DNA from: Prostheceraeus crozeri
Lineage: Eukaryota; Platyhelminthes; Polycladida; Euryleptidae
Length of the DNA: 64,000 nucleotides
Assembly: GCA_907163375.1 (NCBI GenBank)
Contig: CAJQUW010014423.1
Span: forward strand, 299,897 to 363,896
Reading direction: 5' to 3'
Shown: in pieces, positions 56,757 through 64,000 of the stretch
Position numbering within the stretch: the first letter of the stretch is position 1
How the letters are laid out: every line of letters begins with the position of its first letter
Program-made: the position numbers and the translations under genes
Notes under the pieces: generated by a model
What the model was told of the DNA's origin: nothing
The model's database searches: none
What the model saw: only the letters and a program-made list of their open reading frames with translations

Positions 56757-56828
56757 TGTGCGACTGGTAGGATTCGAACCTAGGACCAAGGTTAACTAGA
56801 CCTGTGCGCTAACCATCTAATGCACGAT
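56757..56828 (-). repeat. tRNA-derived SINE head
   Basis: Read on the minus strand it contains TTAGATGGTTAGCGC (A-box region), a paired anticodon stem AGGT/ACCT and a B-box GGTTCGAATCC. The acceptor stem does not pair well. It shares ACAGGTCTAG-TAACC with the copy at 9,510-9,583. It lies inside the nested element within the Polinton. Confidence 0.5.
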
Positions 56829-57807
56829 TTGCATTCTGAGATCTCATCGTGACCATAGTCTGGTTTTGTTGTCATTAAACTGTAACAATGGCCAATCTCA
56901 ATCAGGAATTCGAATATTATCAAAGCGAATCTATTTCTCACTCTAGCCGTTACTGAATACGCCTCTTACTTTTGTGGTCTCTTCCAATCTTGTGCTCATT
57001 GCTTGAAAGTGAAAACTTATAACAAAAGAGTAAAACAAACAGAATGGTGATGTAGTAAGTCATTCGTTAATTCAAACACATTTCACATCACGAGCAACTT
57101 TCACACTGTCTACTGACATCTATATATGGAGGGTAAATGTCATTTACAAAAGAGACAAGCCAATTGGTGCTGGTTGATAAAAAATCAGGTAATTGATAAT
57201 TCAGGTCTTCAGTCTGAATCAAGCAAAGTTTACAATAGGTTGATTTGCCTGTTTTGAGATACAATTTTCCCAAAATTTACCGACTTAATGTTGACAACGA
57301 GAAGTAGAGAAATCTGTTGCCTTGTTGTGCTTGTCAGTTGAAGAATTCTAATAACTAAATTCGTGAATATTGCATGAAACATTCAGTGTCATCCCATGTG
57401 TTTATCGATAATTTAATCTGATTCAGAATTATATTTCCATTAAAATATTGTAATAAAACAATAATAGGGCAACGCTAATAGAGTATGTTCCATGACAATG
57501 TTTTTCTTCCTATGCACTTTATTTAACTGCCATCTAGCCTTTCAGTCAAAATTACCATTAATGGTCCATCATTGTCTCGAAGATGGCTATCTACATTTTC
57601 ATTTTACATTGGTTCATTAAAGGATTAAGATGGCCAGTGTAAGCCAACTCCACGCCAACAAATTTTCGAAACCAATGGAAAGATCCAAACGTTGGACCAA
57701 TGCTGGCTTATGTCGGCTAACGAAGGCCACTGAAAGCCATTGTAACATTCAAAGGACCAATGTAGGACCAACGTATGTAAGGAGTTTGTGCTACTTGGGT
57801 CTACACT

Positions 57808-57946
57808 TCACACACGCAACCCTATTCAAGATAATCATGTGGTCGGTGCCCGCCTTCTTGACATGAGCCTTGGCGTCCGCACTGCGATTTATTCGCCCAC
57901 AGGTACACATTTTAATATGGAATTTGCGGTTCTTATCGTTAGCCAT
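57808..57946 (-). other. Short leftward coding-like stretch (Polinton)
   Basis: From the ATG at 57,946 the leftward frame reads MANDKNRKFHIKMCTCGRIN, then HVKKAGTDHMIIL and ends near a CVKC, so it has a CxC-G and a CxxC pair that could bind zinc. It is preceded (to its right) by acceptor-like TTACAG and TCTCAG sequences. The nested element lies on its left side. A TATA box and a donor-like GAG|GTAAGC near 58,530-58,578 suggest a spliced leader. Confidence 0.4.
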
Positions 57947-58074
57947 GCCTGAGATTTCTTGTTAACTGTAAGATAATGAAATTTGTATAAGTTTGGAATC
58001 ATGTAGTACAGTCATATTCCTAAAGCATTACACTTAGTGAGGAATGATAGATTTGAGTATAGTGAGTGGCACTC

Positions 58075-58228
58075 GATCCCGTCAAGAGCCCGAAGGCCTT
58101 GTACTGATCACTAGGGAAGTGAGGGATCTTCCCCGATACCCGCCCTTTACAGCTGAAGACATCATTGTCACTGCCCCGAAGTGGTAACAGCAACGCCGAG
58201 TCAAAGGTAGTGATCAGTAGCTGGGATC
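58075..58228. ncRNA. Folded stretch, structured-RNA candidate
   Basis: GATCCC (58,075) and TACTGATCACTA (58,102-58,113) are matched by TAGTGATCAGTA (58,208-58,219) and GGGATC (58,223-58,228), an exact two-part long-range stem. Between them lie hairpins GGGAAG...CTTCCC (58,114-58,133) and CACT...AGTG (58,171-58,185), and on the 5' side GCC-CGAA-GGC (58,088-58,097). This gives a three-way-junction shape of about 150 nt. No pol III boxes are evident. It may be an RNA made by the Polinton or a structured intron part, and the strand cannot be fixed. It is GC-richer than its surroundings. Confidence 0.4.
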
Positions 58229-58570
58229 TAACCCCTCAAAGCTGCCTTAGACTTAGTTATATTTCAAATCTGATAGCAGATTTGAACTCAGCATACTTGA
58301 AAACCTCACACTACATGTTAAAACTTTGAAAAAACTGAAAATTAAGAATTTTTAAAAAATTTCGCATTTTTACTACTCATACTACTTTTAAAAAATTTTA
58401 TCAGTAGTAAAGACACTATCAAACTCTATCATACAAACTTTGAAGTAAGAAGATAGCTTGCCTACTTCAAAAGATAGAGTCCTTTGAAACACCCGATATC
58501 GGGAGCTCAGAGCGACGACCGTCGCTTACCTCGTCTTTCGATGAAGTGATCAGACTTACGTTGTCGGGGG

Positions 58571-58578
58571 TTTATATA
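58571..58578 (-). promoter_or_regulatory. TATA box of rightmost leftward Polinton gene
   Basis: TATATAAA on the minus strand mirrors the TATATAAAT at 32,018 near the opposite end. A donor-like GAGGTAAGC follows about 40 bp downstream. Confidence 0.5.
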
Positions 58579-58815
58579 TGCTCGGAAGAAAACTTAAAAT
58601 GGCTCTATCTCCGAAAGTATTCATTGTAGCGACATGCGGTTTGTTGCAAACGATTTGTCTCATCATTCTCTATCATATGACACCTGAACCATTCTCATAT
58701 GACCACGGGAAGTCGGTCCGTCAGCACATGTCCATGTAACATGCCACAAGTGAAAAAATTCCTTAGTGTGAGAGCTCCAGTGTGGTGAAAATTTTGAAAA
58801 ATTTAAAACTTCCGA

Positions 58816-58931
58816 ATTTCGACCTGGGACCTTTACCAAAACATTTTTCATCAAATTTCACGGACCCCCCCTCCCCCCTCGTTCGGAGAAATTTGATGAA
58901 AAATGTTTTGGTGAAGGTCCCAGGTCGAAAT
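58816..58931. repeat. Inverted repeat, 43-bp arms, inside right terminal region
   Basis: ATTTCGACCTGGGACC...CATCAAATTT (58,816-58,858) is followed after about 30 bp by its near-perfect reverse complement (58,889-58,931). The loop holds a C-rich run. The sequence is one piece of the terminal repeat in both orientations. Confidence 0.85.
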
Positions 58932-59585
58932 GCCACACTTTGGAAAATTTTCAAAATTTTACCCATACAAAGCCACTCTGACACTTAGGATTTTTTCAGG
59001 TGAGCTCCGACCTAAAATCTTGTAACAGCTCTAACTTTTGAACGGCTGGTCCGATTGACTCGCGGCAAAAATGGTGTCGAGCAGTTTTTTCTCCTCTTTC
59101 AAACGAGTAGCTGTAAGACAAAATCCGTTCACTAGAACCAAAGTTAGAAGATTGCTGTCGGGGGGGGGGTCCGTGAAATTTGATGAAAAATGTTTTGGTG
59201 AGTGTCCCAGGTCGAAATGACACACTTTGGAAAATTTTCAAAATTTTACCCATACAAAGCCACTCTGACACTTAGGATTTTTTCAGGTGAGCTACAACAG
59301 TTCACCCTCCCAACCTGGCCGGCACACCACGCCAACCTGGCCGGCACACCACGCCAACCTGGACAGCACATCACCGCGCGCTATACGACGGCCGGACAGG
59401 AGGGGGGACGTCAGACTCGAAGCAACACGACGCCACACCACGACCGACTCGACGGACAGGAGGGGGGGGACGTCAGACTCGAAGCAACACGGCGGCACAC
59501 CACGACCGACTCGACGGACAGGAGGGGGGACGTCAGCGACGGCGGCGATCTTGCGCGGTCCAGTGGTGGAGTTTTGCTTACTACT
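58889..59585 (-). repeat. Polinton right terminal inverted repeat
   Basis: It mirrors 30,774-31,380. It is about 90 bp longer because the GC-rich unit with GACGTCAGACTCGAAGCAAC occurs twice (from about 59,408) and CCAACCTGGCCGGCACACCA twice (about 59,312 and 59,334). Otherwise it is almost identical to the left repeat, which indicates a young insertion. It ends GCTTACTACT at 59,585, followed by AATGTC. Confidence 0.9.
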
Positions 59586-61489
59586 AATGTCAAAGAAAAA
59601 CATTGATCATTTGTGTAAACTGGTTCGGTTTTCTCATCACGATCATATGCGGTAAGGACACATGCCTTGGTGACGTTGAGAATCGACGTGCTGTTAGGGC
59701 GCTCAATCTGTTTCATGACTTGCTTCGTCTGCCTCAAAGTGTGCTTAATTACCTGGCTCCCACACACTGGCGGTATACTGCAAGTACCGTTACTGTGGTC
59801 ATCTCGAAGTTTTTCTTTCGCGCACTCATCGCAGACCTACATGTACATCATACGCTGCTCCTTTGTGTATACCAAAGTGTTTAAATATATCAAGTGTGGA
59901 AACCCCATTACTCTAATGTATTTTTAGTGGTGACAAATCCGCCATCTTTTTTCGCCAAAAATAATTTTCAGATATTTATATTTATCAATTTCAAGAAGTC
60001 GCTGTGGCTAGAATATTTGGTGACAACTTCGCTTTTCAAGTAATTGCTACATAAAATTTACTGCTTTATTCATTTTTCACATCAATTTTGAAGTTGAACG
60101 TGTCATTTCTGAATGGTATGGCTTTATAGATGAAACAGTGGAGAAATTTTGTCATTTGGCTCTCAGATCTTGTTTATCTACAGATTGAAGATGCATCTAA
60201 TACAAATATTTCCTGGAATGAGAAGAAAGAAATATTTTTTTTTATGACAAACAAATATTACAATGAAACAAATATTTATGTCGCTATTTTAGCAACAATT
60301 TTGTGCTTTAGATGGTTTTTTAACGTTTCATCTGCCAATGAAGATCAACTCCGATTGGTTGACGCACGTGACTCTTGCGCTTGTCCTAAAACATCCCGTC
60401 ATGCTCTTATTTTACCGATATCTTTGTTCATACATTGATTACACCACAGTAGCGGTCAATTCACGTCATTTACACCACAGTTTTCTTACAGCTGTCGGTA
60501 GAAACTGTGGAATAAAATGTCATACACCGACAGTTTTAATCATAGAAATCTGATTGATTTCAAGGATTAAGTTCCATAGCGAAGACGTTTCTGCTTTTCT
60601 GTGTTGAAGAACGAGTTTATTAAAATACCACCGGCGACACTGATGCAGTTGCTGAGATATCTATGATTTTGACGACCGTCCGTGGACCTCTTACAGCACA
60701 GAAATTGACAACAATAAAACCTCTAGAATGGAAATTAAGCTTCATGCAATGCACAATAATGGCACATAAATCGCACGCATTTTCACTTAGATGCACCTGC
60801 CAACGTCTGTATGATTGGGTCAGAATCAGTCACATGTGTAAATCGAAGCTTTTCATTGGTGGTTCATGCCCCAACTTAGTTCCCCCGGATGTGCCGCGAC
60901 CTTGAGTCAATTTCCATTCTAGTCAACTTCAGATAAACAGTTTATTTCTATGTCTTACAGCGTTGATATTTCTCGGACTGAAATACATATGTATATAACA
61001 GCATTCGTGTGCTGGCCATTACTGGAGGGTTGATCACACAGAAAGATAGCTATTGTTTGTCGACCATTATTGTGTTCAGCAGACGCTTATTGTGAATATA
61101 ATAAACGGCTAAATGCGTACATGGTACTTAATTATAGCTAACTTCGTATAGAATTGTTCGATTTCAAAGCTATACCATTGAAGCATTGAATTCACTGTCA
61201 CTAGGCCCATTGTCTATCAATCAGCAAGATAAACTTGTGGCTAAGTGTGAATGACTTATTATTCTAAAATCTTGGTGAAATTACATGAATTGCTAGATTT
61301 CTATGTCAGACAATAGAGAATAAAGTTGAATGTGGAGTGCGTATAACACTAGACGGTAGCATAGTCACTAGACGGTGGTTATCTACTCACATTCATTCGC
61401 TACCAATTTCACTAGCATCACATAGCATGTAGAACAGATATTGGTATCATTAAACGGTAGTTATCTACTCACTGTAAGGGTAAGGAACT

Positions 61490-61548
61490 GTGGTGTAATT
61501 CCGTTACACCACTTGTTTTGTCACTCGCGCTTCGCGCTCGTGACAAAA
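61490..61548. repeat. Two adjacent perfect hairpins
   Basis: GTGGTGTAA-TTCCG-TTACACCAC (61,490-61,512) and TTTTGTCAC...GTGACAAAA (61,516-61,548) follow one another; the second loop itself reads CGCGCTTCGCGC. They may be the terminus of a DNA transposon. Confidence 0.6.
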
Positions 61549-63086
61549 CGCGTGGTTTAACCTACAAGTGCACCAGCTGCAGGAAATTCCACCATCTTCA
61601 CGATAATTGAGCGAGATGTTCCCACACAAATCACTCTACGCTTTCACTGCTGTGACGTCATGCCTAGTCGCTGTCTGATTGCTTTATTAACTAAGGAAGC
61701 AGACAGACAGTCACAAATGTGAGTGTTCACAAGGCGGACGATATTCTAAATTTTGCTGTTCAGTGAATCATTATGATCTGTGCGAGAAATGGCGTCTGGT
61801 AAGTTAATGTTAATGATAGTTAATTGAATCAACTCAAAGTTTTGCAAAACGAGTATAGTCACTACATCTGATGCAGTTGATATCACCCATCCACGGTTAA
61901 ACATTTCATTTAGTAAAAGTATAAATATTTTTTAAGTGGCAACTCAGTGATGGTTAACTACACTTACTATGCACATAGTCCACACAACCTCGTTCATGAT
62001 GATGCTCAAGGTTAACAAACACCCTATCTAATGGTCGATCTTGTAAAAGTTTGACACAATGAACTGGATCAGTAAGTCGGTCAAATTTTTGGCATATAAT
62101 GAAACTATGTGTAAAGACGATAAGTGTATAAGGTGCAATTATGATAGGGCAACAAGATCAATTTCGCACAATTGATCCGATTCAACCCAGTTTACCACAT
62201 CATGAATGTTATACGAAAAGCTTCTTCTAAGTTACTATGTTTAATAGCGAGCACCCTTTAATAACAATTGTAGTAGGCATATTAGAGAAAAAGTAGTGAC
62301 AGCTGACGAGTCTTTTTGTGAGAGTACTTTCAAAAAAAGAAAATTTGCGGTTCTTTAATTCAATTAGTAAAAATGAAATTAATTTTTAGTTACCAACAAG
62401 GCTTGATTTGATCCGATATCAAAAGACGTGAGGTTATTCGAACGCAATGTTGCGTGTAAATAACCAGACATCTGAGGCCAAGTTATTCCCACGAAAAATT
62501 GGGTACCAGCAGCCATAACTATACAATGAGGTTTTCAGACGCAACAATTCGTCGAGATGGTAACTGTATTTGCTGAACGGTTATATCTTTGCATGATCAC
62601 TTCAAATATTCCGCATAATTCATTTATGCATTAATCGTTAGAATTAAGCAATTGCTTCTTAGAAGTAGTTATCTACTGAACACGATACCAAAGTTTCATA
62701 GCATCAAATTTATAGGAAATTTTGTAGTTTTCTAGCATATACATGTAATGATATACTGAATCTGTCTTCTTGGCAATTTGTAGTCGCTGTTCGTCCGCGA
62801 TTTCCAGATCATCATCATTGTTCTTCAGTAATTGTACAGTTTTTAATTTTATGTGAAATCAACATGTTTGAGAAAAGTGGTAGGCATATCAGAAGGTAAA
62901 AATTGATGCACTTGTTTAATCTCTAGGAGTAGGCATATTCAAAATGTTCAAGCGGGCATTGATTCCTTTGCTTAGTAATTCGGATGAAGCTTTTTGACAT
63001 ATGGTAATCTAGGGCGAATCAGACATTGTCGGTGAGAAATCTGTTTATTTGCTCATTGATAGCCACTATGACATGATAACTTACGT

Positions 63087-63150
63087 CAGTGGTGGGCAAC
63101 CAAGTTGTGGTAGCCACAAGGAGTGGCCCGCGAAAAGGCTAGCGGGCCAC
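63087..63150 (+). repeat. hAT-like terminus with hairpin
   Basis: CAGTGGTGGGCAACCAAG resembles common hAT ends (CAGTGGTGGGCAA-type). It is followed by the 9-bp inverted repeat GTGGCCCGC (63,123) / GCGGGCCAC (63,142). No matching right end occurs in the window, so this is one end of an element or a fragment. Confidence 0.45.
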
Positions 63151-63873
63151 CAATTTCAAAAGATAGCAAGTAGTAAATTTAATTTATTCCGGCTGCTGCA
63201 TCGTATCCCTGTCTATACAGTTGTCTTACATAACAAAATTTTACATGTAGATGTATACAGCAGTACTGTAGGCAACTAATTTGTTTGATGTTAAAGGAAT
63301 CATGAATGACTTTCTATAATTCATGTGAGTATTGAGGATCGTAGTACATGTGTATCCTATAAATGCGTATCGTAGTGATTATTAACGTAGGTGCATATAT
63401 ACAACTTGCAATTTCAGAGAAGACCAAAAAAATGGCAGACGTACAGATCTAGTTGATTACATCACAATTCGTTGTACTGTATCGGCTGTTAGATGAATCC
63501 AATACCTTCTATGATGAGTCTGACACCTTTGTTGCAATATTTTTATTTACGCCTTTAACAGAAGCTTAATAATCAAATTTTTATCAATTTAGAAAAGCTG
63601 TTTCTTCAACCGAAATTTATATTTATCATGAATTGAAAATGCCCAAAATAACTACGCTACATTTATTTTGTAATATTTGTAAAACTAAAACTATTTATTA
63701 TATATATATATGTATTTATTATATATATTATAAAAATATAGTAAATTTCCGTCATGACAAAATGCTATTCATGTTTATTACTTTCTTGCAGTAGGAATAA
63801 TGAAAATATTGCATTAGGAAGTTACTTTTGATCAGTCCTATATATGTGCATTTTTGTCAACATCATGAAGCAG

Positions 63874-64000
63874 AGTAGTAAGCAAAACTCCACTTCTGGA
63901 TAGCGCAAGATGGCCGCCATCGCTGACTCCCCCCCCCTCTGGAACGGCAGAGTGTCGTGGTCGGCCGCCGTGGTGCTTCGTCTGAGTCCCCCCCCCTCTG
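63874..64000 (+). mobile_element. Terminus of a second Polinton, cut by window edge
   Basis: It starts AGTAGTAAGCAAAACTCCAC, exactly as the ends of the first element, and keeps GCGCAAGATGGCCGCC (63,903-63,918). It then diverges in the GC-rich repeats (C runs, CTCTGGAACGGC). Orientation is that of a left end, so the body should lie to the right beyond the window. The divergence from the first element suggests a sister subfamily. Nothing can be said of its genes or wholeness. Confidence 0.8.

Larger units (their letters stand above)
51947..57799. mobile_element. Nested non-autonomous DNA transposon in the Polinton
   Basis: Ends are inverted: CCCCAAGTAACACAGATACG at the left, and CCCAAGTAGCACAAACTCC read inward from the right, with ACGTTGG words repeated near both ends. 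Flanks give a near-perfect 8-bp duplication, TCAACACT (51,939-51,946) and TCTACACT (57,800-57,807). The interior shows no transposase, a 314-bp tandem duplication and a tRNA-derived SINE head. The family is uncertain: 8-bp duplications fit hAT or Merlin/P-type elements, but the ends do not look like standard hAT. One mismatch in the duplication suggests it is not the very latest event. Confidence 0.7.
30774..59585. mobile_element. Polinton (Maverick), near full length, broken
   Basis: Both ends carry the same inverted repeat, starting AGTAGTAAGCAAAACTCCAC. The 6-bp duplication AATGTC flanks it (30,768-30,773 and 59,586-59,591), the length used by Polinton integrases. The element is 28.8 kb, including a nested 5.85-kb insertion, so about 23 kb was original. 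Diagnostic parts are a chromodomain integrase, packaging ATPase, major capsid region, adenain-type protease and protein-primed polymerase B. Genes from 32.1 to 39.7 kb run rightward and 39.8-41.0 kb leftward. Those from 41.05 to 44.0 kb run rightward and most of the rest leftward. The two terminal repeats are nearly identical and the duplication is perfect, so it inserted recently in evolutionary terms. About six genes are broken. It is a fossil, though a well-preserved one. Confidence 0.95.
59592..63873. other. Flanking DNA between two Polintons
   Basis: At about 59,670-59,850 a plus-strand frame reads VENRRAVRALNLFHDLL, which resembles the C-terminal end of CR1-like LINE proteins. The rest has no coding region I can recognise. 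TA simple sequence lies at 63,690-63,740. Two hairpins (61,490-61,548) and a hAT-like terminus (63,087) are listed separately. Confidence 0.45.

Noticed and set aside
58200-58230. Signal recognition particle RNA
   Set aside because: Only a short phrase resembles it; the rest of the S domain and the Alu domain are not visible.
1-64000. CRISPR array, bacterial operons or rRNA genes
   Set aside because: No regularly spaced short repeats, no ribosome-binding-site pattern and no rRNA cores; splice sites and animal-type transposons show eukaryotic DNA.

Overview
The window is nuclear DNA of an animal, most likely a marine invertebrate. It is AT-rich and gene-poor and is crowded with transposable elements: LINEs, hAT DNA transposons, tRNA-derived SINEs and a Polinton. 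The species cannot be fixed from the sequence, and I recognise no host protein-coding gene. Almost all open reading frames of credible length belong to mobile elements.

Layout. From 0 to 20 kb there is old repeat debris: a leftward LINE (0.2-2.0 kb), a large foldback palindrome (4.1-5.2 kb), a very AT-rich low-complexity tract (6.1-9.1 kb), two tRNA-derived SINE heads, a second LINE (13.0-14.4 kb) and a hAT transposase scrap (15.8-16.3 kb). From 19.8 to 30.5 kb there is a three-layer nest. A LINE reverse-transcriptase gene is split by a hAT transposon (20,824-29,509, 8-bp target duplication ATCATTGA). That hAT is itself split by a smaller hAT-type element (21,882-25,247, 8-bp duplication GGCGGCCT). 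The outer hAT carries a BED-finger transposase with a clear GT-AG intron and one frame break.

From 30,774 to 59,585 there is a nearly full-length Polinton (Maverick). It has terminal inverted repeats of 0.6-0.7 kb and a perfect 6-bp target duplication AATGTC. It looks young but is broken in about half a dozen genes and carries a nested 5.85-kb element. Core parts present are the integrase with chromodomain, packaging ATPase, double-jelly-roll major capsid region, adenain-type protease, protein-primed DNA polymerase B, penton-like proteins and small basic capsid or core proteins. A second, related Polinton end starts at 63,874 and runs off the window.

The most interesting content is the Polinton's accessory set. 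It includes a 181-residue protein with the layout of a TATA-binding protein core domain and two tandem PC4-like proteins beside it. It also has a DEDDh-type exonuclease candidate, two RING-like zinc proteins, a stand-alone relative of the polymerase N-terminal module and a 12-cysteine mini-protein overlapping the integrase frame. Several element genes have TATA boxes about 40-45 bp ahead of their start codons. My inference is that this element carries its own TBP/PC4-like transcription kit. A folded, possibly RNA-coding stretch and multi-copy 140-bp modules lie in the right arm.
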